NCBI GenBank assembly: GCA_025716815.1
Contig: JAIXMN010000019.1
Span: forward strand, 682,001 to 746,000
DNA: 64,000 nt
Source: Dichotomocladium elegans
Lineage: Eukaryota; Mucoromycota; Mucoromycetes; Mucorales; Lichtheimiaceae
Reading direction: 5' to 3'
Shown here: piece by piece, positions 1 to 12,966 of the stretch
Layout of the letters: every line of letters starts with the position of its first letter
Position numbering within the stretch: position 1 is the first letter of the stretch
The notes under the pieces: model-generated
Seen by the model: only the letters and a program-made list of their open reading frames with translations
The model's database searches: none
Told to the model about the DNA's origin: nothing
Translations under genes and position numbers: made by a program

Positions 1-1920
1 CTCACATTCATACGCGGATAATACAAATGTCGTCTACTTTGGATGCACCAGAAACGAGTACTGTACATCGCTTCCGGATAGACAAATGGCGCGGTGCATT
101 TCTGTTGTGTCCCTATGTGTATGTGTCACGTTTTATCGTACGAGTAGGAATGACTTGATTTGCTTGGAATCCACGTGGTAAGCTGGCCAACCGTTCCTTA
201 GGCTAAGTACATACAAGAGGATATCTCTCCCCTTAAATGGGAATACCAGGCACTTTGTTTTTGCGGCGTGCACCTTGTCTTCATAATGTCTTGAATGATC
301 CAACGCAAAGAAAGGATGTTATGTTTATAAAACAGGAGTATGGTGGCGCTGCGAAGAAGAAAAAATAAGCACAGGGGTGAATTCGTATTTTGATGTATGA
401 TACAGACACGGAGCAGTGTTCCCTGCCGCCTCCAATCTTTAGTATTGTAGATTTAGCGGGAAAAACCAGGAATATTTTGGTAAGAAAATTTAATGTCTAT
501 TTTAGGTAAAGATAGTTACGCTGTTTGCATGACAGCGTCGCTTTTACTGTATTTGGAGGAGCCGACCAAATAGAAGTCAAAGGAACGTAGGACTAGGAAA
601 ATTGAGAGCTGCAGCAAAATTATATTGCTCTAAAGAAAAAACGATGATAGAAAAATGGTAGAAAGTTGAGGTATCAAAGAGTCAACGTATCAAATTCCGT
701 AAGAACCGGTAGAAAATATCATCTGTGAAGGTCAGGCGATAATGCATGGTAGCAAAGTATCTCCTTTGTGTTGAAACAAGGCCCACAATATCATTCAATC
801 CCCTCGGTCCAAACGAGAAGAGAATCAGCTATAACCTTACAGCTAAAGTTTGTTCTGACATAGAAATTTGATCGCCTATTCTGTGTTAGACACAAGCTCA
901 GGGATCTTGAATCTGCCGGCTTTTCTGAATGCAGGTAGAAGAGAGTAATGGCGGAGTTTTGATATCAAAAGAGTGGCAACAACGGTCGACTGCTTCTCTT
1001 TCTACAAGGTTGGGGAGAGTGGACGGCGAGTCGGGAACAGCGCTAATAGAGTTAAACAGCAGTAAGATATTTTGTATATTACAAAGAATTTTTTGCATGC
1101 TGTAGCACTCCTGAAACGTGGTCCTAGAGCGGATGGACATGCCCGATAATAACAAACCAAACAACTGCAGCCTAAAAAGAAGGTTGAACAATGCGGGAAA
1201 AGAATTGAGTGACTTGGATTAAAGATGGGAGGGACAAGTCCCGGAGATTCCTTACGCAAATGGGTCGCATGAGATAGAACGTTGATTTCGTCTATATAGA
1301 ATGATTAACCATCTTTCTTCGTCATGTTCAAAAAAGTCAAGTCTTCCCGACTAGGCGAACATCATTGCTATCCCTTGGGCCGATGGGAAGTAAAAATACC
1401 ACCTCCAGCAAGATTTAGCACTAAAAAAGAGTCATTCATGTTCGATGGACACAAGAAGCATGCAATTCAAACGTACCTATTGCTGTTACACAGCGCTCGA
1501 CCTAACATCGGGATTCGCCTTCCAACACCCCCCTGCGATCAGACCATCTTCACACATACACACACACACACACCACACGCACGTACTAGCACATATACAC
1601 TACTCATACACGCAGGAGTGCCCGCGCTCACTTATTGGGATTATGTTCTAGGCATTTCATTGACAAACAAAAGGGTATCGTTACTATCATCAATGGATCA
1701 ATGTCCTCTCTTCCCACACGTCTTTTTATGGATTCCAACCCCGTTCTAGATAACATCGTATAGCCAAAACAGTTGCGTAAATATAGATCCGCTCTTATTC
1801 TCCTACCATCCTCGTCTCTCTATACATACCATACCTTTAAAAGGGTAATATATATATTCTTTCTCGTCTTTTTCGCCGCCACCCCATCTTTCCTTCTTCT
1901 CTCTTTCTCTTTCCCATATC
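1..1920. other. Intergenic region, no gene recognised
   Basis: I found no conserved protein in either strand here; the short open frames have no recognisable motif and no sensible splice partners. A CA-dinucleotide run lies near 1555-1575, and the last 120 bases are pyrimidine-rich, as expected for the 5' leader of the gene starting at 1921. Probably upstream regulatory sequence. Confidence 0.5.
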
Positions 1921-4288
1921 ATGGATAATTGCCCTCCATTCAAATCCGCAGCTATGCCTCATCATAATGATATCTCGCCCTCATTTGTTAAACAAACTAT
2001 CACAACACATCCTCCCAGTTGGATTACGTGCGAGAAGACCGCAGATTTATTCACATCGGGTCTCAAAAATGGGCCGCGCCAAAGCTGTAATTCGCTCGTT
2101 TATGACAGCAGTGCCATCATGATTAAAGACTACGACTCAAGTCCAGCTTCTGAATCACCAATCTCTCAATACGAGGATGTCTCCGTAGACAATAAGCAAC
2201 AGATGCAGCATCAACGCTGTCAGCATTCTTTATGGCAATCCGATACCACGACCCCTTACAATTCATTCTTATTACACGTAAGAATACAGGCTTATCCTTA
2301 TTTTGTATATGGGGCAGAATTAGGAAGACTTAATGCTTCTCGGTAAATAGAATAACCTGTGTCACCAGACAGTTCTCATTGATTCCAGCGCTCAAATGGG
2401 CCTATCGAGATACCTTGCTCCAAATATATCAGCGACAGATATTGCAGCCAGCACTACCACTCCTACTGCAATTAGGTATCAATGAGACAAAGAGGGCGGG
2501 GGAGGGGCGCGGAAAGGAGAATGGGGTGCTGAACCAAATCTGCCGACACCGCCTTTGTTGTTGGCTTTGGAATTTTTAATCGCCTCTCCATCTAGTTTAC
2601 ATCCAGTCAATAAGAGCAACATCAGGCGCAGCAGTAACAACAGCATAACCGGTAGCAACAAATGTACCTGTAGCATCAGTAGCACCTGCGGGGGCACCTG
2701 CAGGAGGAACACCATGAACGACGGTGGCAACGTCAGAAATTCCGACAGCCAGTCGATTCTACGCGAAATTACCACAACGGACTTTAAAGGGTATGCAGAA
2801 GCCAGTTTCGATCTGGGAAGAGCGAGCGAAAGATGGATTGACATGGTTTTTATATATACATGCGTAGATTCCAGATCCGCGTCGCTGGTGTTCCTGACAA
2901 GTCGCGCGTTGAGACTCAAACACGTCTCTGTATCCAGCTTGTGGATGCCAGAGGGGCCGAAGTTACGCAATGGCCTTGTCTCAAACTGCCCGAGCGCCTG
3001 CTCTCCCGATCCCGGTTAAAACGTGCGGCTCAAGGCCAGCGACAACAACAACAACAACAACAACAACAACAGCAGCAGCAGCAATCTATCCCATCCTCTC
3101 TTGACGGCATCGATAACGGTGTTGGCGGTATCCTTTTATCAGACGAATCCAAGGTTGTCTACTTGGATGCCAAAGTGGTTTGTGCAACGCAACCCGATCG
3201 ACCTGTCAAGATGTGCGCAGCCTGTGTTCAGCGCGAACGTAAACGGGCCGAGCGGTCAAAGAATTCCCATAGCCGCAATGCATTGTTTGACAGTCTTATT
3301 CCTGAACAGGACCGCATCTTGCTGTTCAATTGTGGGCCACTGATTAGCTTTAGTTCAGGCGAAGCCATTCTCCCGACTCGCATTGCTTGCTATTGTCGTC
3401 ATCACAATGAAAAAGTCGGCTTTTGGTAAAAAAACACATGACTTGCATTATCTCAGCTGTATGATTTACATGAACTGTGTTTGGCTATATAGCATCCAAT
3501 TCACAATGAGAACACACAGAGGAGACATTATAGCCACGGGAATTTCAGTTCCCATCCTCATCACGGACGACCATAAGAGCGTTCGACAGCGAAAGCGTAG
3601 TAGATCAACTACCGTTGACTGGGGGAACATCTCGGTTACGAGCGCCAGCAAGAGCCCCCATATTACGCTGCCTGTCACACCAACTTGGTCTCGCAAAGGT
3701 TCCTTGTCGCCGCTCCCGCCATTCTCAAACCCGATGATCATTGATCCTGATCCACCTCGCTACGCACTCCCGACACCATGTGAGGAGCGTCGTCTTTCGG
3801 CCTGCTTTCCAGAGATACCGTATTATGCTGCCTCAGATCACCGTGTTGGGCAGTGCGATGCAATCATACAGAAGGTTCCCACGGCGCCACCCCAGCTTGA
3901 TCGGCTGGTGCCTGCCCAGGGACCGATATACGGCGGCACAGAAGTTACCATCCTCGGCTCAGGCTTTTACGATGGACTCACTTGTATTTTTGGTGAGCAT
4001 GCTGCAACAACCGTCTATTGGAACCCGAACACTCTCGTCTGCATTCTTCCGCCGACCGCCCAACCTGGCCCTGTAGTGGTCTCCTTCAAGCAGCATTCAA
4101 TAGTTCTGAACGGTACCGGCAGCCAAGAAGTTCCTCTCTTTACCTACCAAGATACCAATGACCACGGCCTGCTTGAATTAGCCCTGCAGGTTGTCGGTTT
4201 AAAGTCGACGGGCAAGGTTCAAGATCCAAGGCAAGTCGCCATACACATTGTACAGCAAGCAGGCGATCCTTTTATTACCAAACCATAA
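1921..4288 (+). CDS. SPT23/MGA2-like IPT/TIG-domain transcription factor, short form
   Basis: Five exons (1921-2277, 2369-2475, 2596-2790, 2868-3425, 3493-4288) close to one 670-residue frame. The diagnostic N-terminal block is clear (VPDKSRVETQTRLCIQLV, then a Cys-rich ILLFNCGPLISFSSG, CYCRHHNEKVGFC and TGISVPILITDDHKS), followed by an IPT/TIG domain (RLVPAQGPIYGGTEVTILGS). A CAA/CAG poly-Q tract lies at 3041-3083. In yeast, Spt23/Mga2 are ER-membrane precursors that are cleaved to activate OLE1 and hypoxia genes. Here the protein stops about 30 residues after the family's conserved GLLELALQVVG block: the ankyrin repeats and C-terminal membrane segment are absent. A possible polyadenylation signal follows at 4509. 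The family call is confident; the exact start and the second exon are less so. Confidence 0.82.
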
Positions 4289-6383
4289 TCATTCCTTTTT
4301 GTTCTGTTTTTTACTCTTATGCCCTCTTCAAGTTGTTGTTGTTTCTTTAACCCCATTTTCCACGCGCTCTCTCAATCTCCTTGTCGTCGTACTATTTTAC
4401 CTCACATTCTACATTTGCATGACCATATCCCCCAAAAATTTCTTTCGCCTAAGCCTCTTTTTACCCTACTCATTTCATTTGTTCAGGTTCATCTATAAGG
4501 AGCACGATAATAAAACAAAAGCCACAGGGCGTGCAGCTGCATCAATTCTGTTTGTTTGAAGCCAAATGCAGCCGTCCTCTGAAAAGATGAGATGATCGAC
4601 AGGTTCTTTCTTGCATTGCGTACATGCCTACGTGCGCGGTCACCGGACCATGTAAATAGTACAGCGGTGCTTCGTTTCTGGTTTTCCCTCCCTTTTCTGG
4701 TGCGATCTACGTACCTGTACTACTCCCAGCCTACAAAGTCAGATATCTGTTCTTAAAAAATAAGGTTTCGCATGGGCAAGCGTACAAACATACGCCCGTC
4801 CCTTGCGGCGGCTATTTTTTTTTTACATGCGCCTCAACTTACTCTGAAGGCGAACCCGGTGTACCGTTGCTGTGATAATAACTAGTGAAAAACAAAAGTG
4901 CATAGGATGCTGCTTCTGCTGAATATCGAATCGCCAAAGCAGACGCGAAAAGGATCGACAAAAGGAGCCGCAGAGGGTAGATGACAATCCAACGATGATA
5001 CCGGCCGCAGGATGCATGGAGAACAACGTCGGAGGAGACAGACAAAGCCATGGTGGGGAGAAGACTGCAGCACGTGTACAATTAAGATTTGCCGCCCAAT
5101 TCAAGATGCAGTTCACTCTCTTTTCATGGGGTTCGATGTGTACCTAGAGCGGATCCCAAATGCCATACATATTTCTGCAGGGTCAGACAAGAGAGAATGA
5201 GTTTGGTAAAGGAAGCTACGTGCCCTATATCCCTCCTACTTGGATTTGGAGACCTTGGTGCGTTTTTGCAATTGATGCGACGTAGCTGGGAGCAACCGGA
5301 GCCCAGCATGATGGATCCATGTTGCTAGCGCTGCAGCATTGATTTTGTTTACGTGCTCATGTTAACATAGATCTACTTACCTACCATAGCTAATTCAACT
5401 TCTGGTTCCTTGGATTTAGGAAAATGAGCCGAACACCTCCCTTTTTAGTTGGTATCTCCATTACGAACAATGGAGAGATCCGATATGTTCCTAAGAATTT
5501 ATCCATGCAAGATACGTAACCCACTTCGATGGCAGTGGATTATAGTATATTGCTTTGATGTAATCTCCATCCATAGATCAGAGAAAAAGAATAATGGCAA
5601 TTTTAATACATGGTCTATCAGTCAAAGCCTCACTCAACAGCATAAACCGGGCCAATCGTCATTGTCAGAAATTACAAGACTTGGGTGAATATTACTCATG
5701 TTACCTCGGAAGTATATATATATATGTACGTTTGCCAAGCTCATTTTCATCAAGACCATAGAAGTAATCCCGGTTTTATGATTACAACGTGCATTACCTA
5801 AGCATTCATTATTCAAATCAATTGTGGCAACCCATGAGCAACAACCCAGAGTGCCAACGGCGCCCGACCTCTCTTGCAATATCCGTCCTTGGCTGACTGA
5901 GAAATAACACGCGGACTATCTAAGAGCCATCCAGTATAGCCGAAAAACTGATCGCGAAGTCTCAGCAGTCGACCCTTACGAGGCCAGGAGAAACTTATGC
6001 GGCCTTTATCAACCACATAAACATGCAGTTTAGATGGTATTTCTGTTGAAGGATGGCTGCGATTTTGGGCATTCCTCCTGCGCTCTAATAGCTAATCTTC
6101 CCTCGGACGGTTACACCATATAGCTTCATGCTACGGAAGTAGCGTGGACCTTTCCTTACCTTTGAAAAGGTGAGGAGTGTATAATCTTATGCACCTGCAT
6201 ACAAACAAGCATGAAAAGACAAAGTCTTTTCTTCTCCAAAGATCATGCACGTTTAACAAAATGATCACACGAGAGTCCTCGAGGACATGGAGTGGAGGAG
6301 ATGGAAGAGGATGTAACAAAGGTATATGGATCATCTAGAAAAAGAACTAAGGGAAAATCAAGCCCATCCTTTTTTTTTGGCTC
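4289..6383. other. Intergenic region, no gene recognised
   Basis: Starts with T-rich 3' flank of the preceding gene (AATAAA near 4509) and ends at the LST8 stop. A hydrophobic open frame on the minus strand near 4839-5081 has no family signature and was not called. A short TA run is near 5715-5726. Confidence 0.45.
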
Positions 6384-8005
6384 TTAAGCATAGCCCACAG
6401 AGAGATCGTTGAGTGCCACACAGACTGCTGCGCGGTGGTGACCATTATACTGACGAATAGTTTCGCCCTGTGCGAGCTCCCATAATCGTGCAACATGGTC
6501 CGACGAGGCTTACAGAATCGGGCTTTAGAACTTACACTTCTTCTAATGCGCCTCATACCCCCCCTTCCTTTTTACCTGTGACCAGATACGCCGAATCTGC
6601 TGAGAAGGCACAATCCCATACCCAGCGTTGGTGTCCGGTTAGTGTCATCTCCAGCTTGAAATCCTGCTCCGTGTTCCAAATCTTGACTGTCTTGTCCGCA
6701 GAACACGTGGCCAGTAATCTAATCATTTGTATGTTTAACCCAGCCTATTTTCGTGCTCCTGGCTTTTGATTGCTTTACTTCGTATCTGGACTAAGCATGC
6801 AGCGCAAAATATACTCGTTATGCGCTTGGAATGACTTCACAGGTGTAACATCTGCGCTATCTGTAGATGTGCTCGACAATCGCCATACATACACAACACC
6901 CTAAGCTATCTCTGTCAGCATGTCCACTCTGGTGCATCAAGCTCCTTGTACCTTGTTGTTTGCAGCGACCATCATGGAGCCATCCGATGCCACGCTCACA
7001 GACCGCATCGGCACACCTTCCTCAGGAACCTGCGATCTCGTTTGAGTCTGTCCCAGTCTTTTTGTTTCGTATCCACTTTATCCCTCACCAATTCATGCGT
7101 ACAAGAGTGCGCAGCTAAATCCCAGATCTTCACACTGCCATTCTGATCACAGGTGACCAATTCGCCTTGGTTAGCATGCATCACGGCGTCATTGATAGGT
7201 GCTCCGTTGCTAAAATTCCGCGTCAAAACAGGATTCCGACCAGATCTACAGCCCATTCAGGGATAAGCAAGTTTTGAAACGCTTTTTCTCGACTTTCGTC
7301 TTCTTTACCGAGTGTCCCAAATCTTCAGCTGTCCGTCCTCGCTTGCAGTGAACATCCAGCGACCTTCACTGTGGAACCCTGTGGCTGTGATATTCCCAGT
7401 ATGTTCCCCGAAAACCACAAACTTATCACAGGGATACCGCATTAATATTGTCGTATTATTCCAACGAAAAAAAAAGATACCTTACCGGATTTTCGTTATT
7501 GCCATTGATATCGTATAAGCGTACAGAATGGTTGCCTTTTTTTGTATCATAGTTTGCCCGTGAGCTCTCCTCCTCCAAAAGACAATGACTGTCGTTTATC
7601 TTCAAATGCGGGATCTTTAATAAAAAGCAAAGTACCTGCTGCAGCAAGAATGTTCTTGTCAGGCGAAATGCATAGTCGATTGACTTGCTACATTAAAAAC
7701 CATTGGCTTTTGTGTCAGTCCTCTTTCAAGTTCACCCCGTCTTCCATTTTACTAATGTTCATTCTGAATGTAGGACTGACCGAATCAGGATGCTTAATGG
7801 TGCGAGAACAAATGCCGCTCAGCGCTTCCCAAAATCGAATTGTATTATCATAGCCTGCAGTGACAAGAATGACCGAGTGGCTGTCGTTCTGAAGAGGCAA
7901 CTGTTGTTGCTGCTGCTCTTGTTGCATTTGCGCATAATATTCCTGTTGGTCATGCTGCTGCTGCTGCCCCTCATAATGTTGAATGTCATTCTCTTTATTG
8001 GCCAT
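6384..8005 (-). CDS. LST8: Target-of-rapamycin complex subunit LST8 (WD40)
   Basis: Nine exons (8005-7781, 7687-7636, 7535-7486, 7421-7309, 7245-7089, 7029-6952, 6900-6779, 6718-6576, 6508-6384) give a 354-residue protein with phases that close throughout. Family-specific WD repeats are easily read: [82 protein letters not shown], and the last repeat with [21 protein letters not shown]8 is the seven-bladed propeller that binds the TOR kinase domain in TORC1 and TORC2. The protein is longer than usual because about 44 residues precede the first blade, including a glutamine-rich stretch (7897-7965). The first in-frame methionine (8092) lies even further upstream; I chose 8005 (MANKEND) because the earlier part is poorly protein-like. 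Confidence 0.93.
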
Positions 8006-8235
8006 GATGAATAGATTATGCCTTGAAGGAGAAAGAAAAGTGGAGTGAGCGATGGCGCGCGATCCCAGAGAAAACCCGGTATCGGGGGCCACTAGGTCTC
8101 ACGCGCTTCGGTAAATCAATTCCATTGCACGTTTGATGTGCGCACATAATATTAAAGATGATGATTTATTGCTGTGCGTTTAAAGATATGAACAAGGATA
8201 TACAAAAAACATTGGCAGGCTGGCTGGCGACGACG

Positions 8236-8660
8236 CTATTGCTGCCCTTCCTGCTCTTCACGTTCCTTCTTGAGCTTTGCAAGTCGCTGTCTATTGCGTA
8301 TCAGAAGAATGCGGTTCACATTATCCTTTTCGATATCGGACATCTCGTGCCAATTGTTGATACGACTTATCGTGCCATCCACATTAACCACTGTCATACA
8401 GAGACAGAATATACGAAACGGTGAATGGGCGTAATCGAATTTTGCTATTTCTCTCCCAACCTCCCCGCTGCTCTCGAGTGCTTACCGACAGGACCGAGTT
8501 CTTTGAGCTTGAATGTGTCATTGACATCCACCTGCTGAACCGTAGCCTCTGCTGTCGACGGTAATGCCAGAAGGGGTTGCTGCTTTTCAGCTGGCATGCT
8601 AGTAGACATGAATCGTAATCGGAATGGGAAGGTTCTGGAAATGGAACGAAAAGATAGCAT
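8236..8660 (-). CDS. Small conserved protein, probably mitochondrial, unknown function
   Basis: Two exons (8660-8486 and 8390-8236) give 109 residues. The N-terminus (MLSFRSISRTFPFRLRFMST) is rich in Arg, Ser and hydrophobics with no acids, like a mitochondrial targeting peptide. The C-terminal part, beginning GTISRINNWHEMSDIEKDNV, is a charged, probably helical block ending in a Lys/Glu/Gln tail. I have the impression of a fungal family carrying this R-x-N-x-W-x-x-M motif before a helix, but I cannot name it. It lies between LST8 and RPS9 on the same strand. Confidence 0.7.
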
Positions 8661-8909
8661 TTTCCCGGATGAAATAATGAAAGCCGCGCCCACAAAAAAA
8701 TCCAAGTCAAGGAACTGATTGGCCAATGGGATAAGGACAAACAGCTCACCCAAAAGTGGCAATATGACTTTTTTCCTACTGCTTTTGACAGCTTTTGAAT
8801 GGTTGTTACAGCACCCGACTTTTTAAAAATGAAGCCCTATTGTATCTTTGCATTACAGATTTTTTTTTTATTAATAATGGTAGGATGTGATTGGCAGTTG
8901 GTATAGCAT

Positions 8910-9580
8910 TTACTCCTCATCCTCATCATCACCACCCTCAGCAGCCTTTGCTCTCTTTCTCTTGACACGACCAGCACGGCCACCACCATAGGGTGAGGTC
9001 AACGAGAAGTCAATGTGCTTTTGCGACTCCTGTTCATAGAATAAGATGGTTGTTTAGCGCAACTGCAGCACCCATTGTCAACGGCCCCTCAACCGAGCCG
9101 TAACACATATAAAAGGAACATAGACGTTACCAAGCGAACAATGAACGAAGGGACGTTGACAACCTGCTTGCCAACGCGGATGTGACGCTGACGGATCAAG
9201 ACGCGAGCATGGTGAATGGACTTGGCCAGACCGAGCTTGAAGACCTGGGTCTGGAGACGGCGCTCCAAGAAATCCTCAATCTTGAGACCCAAAACGTAAT
9301 CGAGCTTCATGCGGCTCTCGTCAAGGACACCGATGCGAACAAGTCGGCGAATCAAGGCGTTACCCTCGAAAAGTCGGCGAGGATCCTTCTCATCCAAGGT
9401 GAGCAACTCACGAGCAGCGCGACGAATCTTGGAAAGAGTCAATCCGACACGCCAGACTTCCTTCTTGTTCTTGAGACCATACTCGCCGACCAACTTCAAT
9501 TCCTGGTCCAGGCGGGCAGACTCGTAGGGACGCTTGGGGACCTTGTAGGTCTTGCTGTAGGTTCTCGAAGCACCGGTCAT
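8910..9580 (-). CDS. RPS9: 40S ribosomal protein uS4 (RPS9)
   Basis: Two exons (9580-9131 and 9029-8910) encode 189 residues, the normal eukaryotic length. The sequence is diagnostic: [42 protein letters not shown], then the S4 RNA-binding domain ([38 protein letters not shown]), and the C-terminal [15 protein letters not shown] followed by an acidic tail. uS4 binds the 5' domain of 18S rRNA early in small-subunit assembly. It is divergently paired with RPL21 across 337 bases. The antisense open frame at 9182-9655 is a shadow of this exon. Confidence 0.97.
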
Positions 9581-9917
9581 TGCGTTCGGAAAAGAGGAGG
9601 GAAAAAAACAAGCACAGCACTTGCCCTAAGATTTTTTTCTGGAGGCGGAAGCTGAGGCGGCGCCCCGCGCGCATACACGCGCGCGCACACACACAGACGC
9701 ACACACACGCTCAACTCATTCACAAGCCTCACAAAATTTTTTAGGTAGGTCGTCTATAGTGACGACCTTTTCTTTCTTCCCTTTTTGCCTTCGCTAATTC
9801 GTTGACAGGTAATGAAGACACCATTTTTAATATACAGGCGCACGTATGCCGAGCACCCTTGCTGACGAAGTTCACTATTTTTCTCTCTCGTTTGTTCTGT
9901 GTGTTTAATATAACAGA
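9581..9917. promoter_or_regulatory. Shared divergent promoter region of RPS9 and RPL21
   Basis: The 337 bases between the two start codons hold an alternating CA/GC-rich stretch (9676-9712) and pyrimidine-rich leaders on both sides. Two ribosomal-protein genes facing away from one another suggest coordinate expression. I do not identify a specific factor site. Confidence 0.5.
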
Positions 9918-10680
9918 ATGCCTCACTCCTTCGGTCGTAAGTATACTCTCGATCGATAATTTGTCCCTCCATGAATTCACCATTACGTTTCACTGATCAA
10001 TACAACCCGCAGTTCGTGCTCGCACCCGCCACATGTTCTCGCGGAACTTCCGCGAGCACGGCTCCATCCCCTTGTCGACCTACTTGAAGGTCTACAAGGT
10101 TGGCGATATTGTCGACATCAAGGCTAACGCTGCTGTTCAGAAGGGTATGCCCCACAAGTTCTACCACGGGTAAGTCAACTTGTTCGGGCACATGGGTGGC
10201 GGTGGTGGTGCCAATGCCAGGAGGAAGTGAAGCCTAAAGGAGATGTGATGGCATTTAATTAAATTATATTACGGTTGATCTAGTCGCACTGGTATCGTCT
10301 ACAACGTCACCAAGTCTGCTGTTGGTGTGATCATTAATAAGCGTGTTGGCAACCGTTACATCGAGAAGCGTGTCAACATCCGCGTTGAGCACATCAAGCA
10401 CTCCAAGTGCCGTCAGGAGTTCTTGGACCGTGTCAAGGAGAACGCTGCCAAGAAGAAGGCTGCCAAGGCTGCCGGTGGTGAGTATTGCTGGCCTGGCTGT
10501 GGCTGTGTGTGTGTGTGTGTGTGTGTATTCCTGATTGTCGGTTCACTAATTCTCTGTTCCTCTTCAGTTTTCGTCAACACCAAGCGTATCCCCGCCCAGC
10601 CCCGTGAGGCTCGCCACGTCTCGACCAAGAACAATGTTCCCCAGACCATTGCCCCTGTCCCCTATGAGACTCTTTTGTAA
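9918..10680 (+). CDS. RPL21: 60S ribosomal protein eL21 (RPL21)
   Basis: Four exons (9918-9936, 10013-10169, 10284-10477, 10568-10680) encode exactly 160 residues, the standard length of eL21. The first exon carries only six codons plus one base, a common layout for ribosomal genes. Diagnostic blocks are [54 protein letters not shown] and the C-terminal [17 protein letters not shown]. The third intron contains a (GT)n run at 10504-10527, directly after the donor. Confidence 0.97.
10504..10527. repeat. (GT)n microsatellite in RPL21 intron 3
   Basis: An uninterrupted run of about twelve GT units close to the 5' splice site of the third RPL21 intron. Confidence 0.9.
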
Positions 10681-10704
10681 ACAAAGTGCGTCGTGCATGG
10701 ACTT

Positions 10705-10710
10705 AATAAA
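10705..10710 (+). terminator. Polyadenylation signal of RPL21
   Basis: AATAAA 25 bases after the stop codon of RPL21, followed by a T-rich stretch. Confidence 0.6.
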
Positions 10711-10832
10711 ATCCCTCACTGAGAGTGAGTCTATTTAAAGAAAAGAAATGTGTGCGTTTTTTTTTCGTCCTTGAAAACACCAATAGTCCCTTTTATATAC
10801 ATTTTTGTTTTATTTTCTTTCGATTCCTTCAC

Positions 10833-12757
10833 ATGGAGGACACTGAACACTTTAACTGGGGCAATCTAAGCAAATTCTACCCTTCTTCTCCTCATCGGCA
10901 GTCTCCTCATAGAATGATCGGATCAGCGCTACCGAATTCCCTCAAACGTGGTGGCAGCGAATTACGATCGCCAGTCTCCAAACGCCTTCATCGTCCTGTT
11001 ATAAGTGTACTGGATGATGATCCATTCGCTGACTCAACTGATCCGCAAGAAGCAACACCAAACATCTCCATGGCTGACCATGTGACACGTGCGAAATCTC
11101 ATCTTCTTAATCGTCTTACCGAGAAATCGACGCCTACACGATTGTATGGTCTTGAGGACCAGTATGCCAAACTCTATGAACTCTTGGACCAGACTGTTGA
11201 TAAAGGCGAGAGCAATTCGTGTCTCATTATTGGCAATCGCGGTACCGGCAAAACGATGCTCGTTCGACGTGCCCTAGAAGATCTGGAAAAAGCATATAAT
11301 CGCAGCGGCGAGCCTAACTTTATGGTCATTCGTCTGAATGGCCAGACCGAATCGACTGATCGAATTGCACTGAACGAAATTGCTCGGCAGCTGTTCGCAA
11401 AGCAAAAACAGCAAGATCTACAGCAGCAAGGTCGTCAATTTGTGAGTATCGAATATCACGAAAAAAAAAAGATATCACTTTCTTCTCAACCCCATCTGCT
11501 TATACCACGATGGCGATTTGGTTTGATGGCAGGCATCGTTTGCAGAGTCGTTTGAATACCTATTGTCGCTCCTCAAAGCCGGTGACAAGTCCACGTTACC
11601 AATTGTATTTATCCTTGATGAGTTTGATCTCTTTGCTCAACAGAGCAAACAGGCATTGCTATACAATCTTTTCGATGCTGCGCAGAGCGCGCAAAACCCG
11701 ATGGCCGTCATTGGACTCACTTGCAGGCTGGTGAGAAGAGGAGATCATGGGAGTTGGGAACTAGCGCGTGGTAAAACACTGCAGTGGACACTGATGATTT
11801 TTATTTTATGCGCGCGTGTGTACCCGTTAGGATGCTCTTTCTCTTCTTGAAAAGCGTGTCAAATCGCGCTTTTCACATCGCCAAATTTACGTCTTCCCTC
11901 CCGCCACCTTTGGAGATTTCATCGAGTTAGCAAGGAATCAGCTACGTCTGCAAATATCCTTGGGTGATTCTTCGGCCTATAATGCCTACGTTGACAAATT
12001 CAATACTGAGCTAGAGGTACAGGGGAGCGCATGCGAGCCATCCAATATAATGATCTCATTCTATATGCTTCGTTAGGATCTGTTCCAAGATTCAACGATG
12101 AACTCGATTTTGCGGCGGATATTTGACTTGACCAAAGATATCCGAGGATTCTATAAGCTCTGTGTAAGTAATGAGAATAAACTGGACCGTTCCATTACCA
12201 TATTTGTAATCTCCATGTTTCGGTCTAGTTCGAACCTGTGTCACAGCTAAGTGAGCAGGAGCCCTTCTTGCGTGTGGATCACTTTCAAGAGGCGAGCATC
12301 GCGCAGCGCTGTGATGCAAAAACCGAAATTTTGAAAGGAGTTTCTCTGCTAGAACTTATACTCATTGTTTCCATCAAGAAACTGCTGGAGAAGGACATCT
12401 CAACCTTTAACTTTGCAATGGTCTATGATGAATACAAGGAATTCATGAACCAGACGCAAATCAGAGGTGGATTTGGCATGAAGCTGTACAAGCGTCCGGT
12501 GGCACTCAAGGTAGGAGAAAGAGCAAAAGGGGGACGACTTTTAATTTACTAGTATGGTTGACCTCCCTGGAAAAAATGGCCGCCAGGCCTTTGAAAACCT
12601 GCAAGGCTTTGAATTAGTGTGTCCTGTGGAAGACATTGCAAAGTGCCCGAAAGAGTATCGTATGGCACGACTCATGCTTGAACAGACTCAAGTGACGGAA
12701 GCCGTCCTAAAATACAAGGACTGCCCTGCACCCATCAAGCGGTGGGCCACCACATAA
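10833..12757 (+). CDS. ORC4: Origin recognition complex subunit 4
   Basis: Six exons (10833-11441, 11533-11730, 11831-12016, 12077-12163, 12229-12510, 12587-12757), all in phase 0, encode 510 residues. An AAA+ core is visible: Walker A GNRGTGKT near residue 134, Walker B VFILDEFD near residue 228, and the ORC4 block [20 protein letters not shown]. The C-terminal winged-helix part ends with [18 protein letters not shown], typical of ORC4. ORC4 is one of the ATPase-fold subunits of the six-protein complex that marks replication origins and loads MCM. I chose the start at MEDTEHFNW because the upstream in-frame stretch is hydrophobic leader sequence. TRS120 follows 209 bases downstream on the same strand. 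Confidence 0.93.
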
Positions 12758-12775
12758 TCCCTCGCATCTCCCTCT

Positions 12776-12806
12776 TTCTCTCTCTCTCTCTCTCTTTCTT
12801 TCTCTC
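12776..12806. repeat. Pyrimidine (CT/TTTC) simple repeat
   Basis: A nearly pure (CT)n tract with a few TTTC interruptions in the short spacer between ORC4 and TRS120. Confidence 0.8.
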
Positions 12807-12966
12807 TGTAAATATTCAAAAACCAAGATGACGCAGATCGGCTGCCCTGGTGAATATGAAATACAATGACCTTGTGCAACCGTCGCCCTTTGGTTCTTTT
12901 GCGGAGTTGCCCCGCCGAGCCAAAGTTGCCTACTTTGCTTTCTTCCCTTTTCAAGTACCTGTGTGA

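Noticed and set aside
1324..1749. 141-codon plus-strand frame with a His/Thr repeat
   Set aside because: The repeat is a translated CA microsatellite and the flanks look non-coding.
4839..5081. Hydrophobic minus-strand frame of 80 codons
   Set aside because: No recognised motif, no splice partners and no homologous pattern; likely chance.
9182..9655. 157-codon plus-strand open frame
   Set aside because: Exact antisense shadow of RPS9 exon 1.
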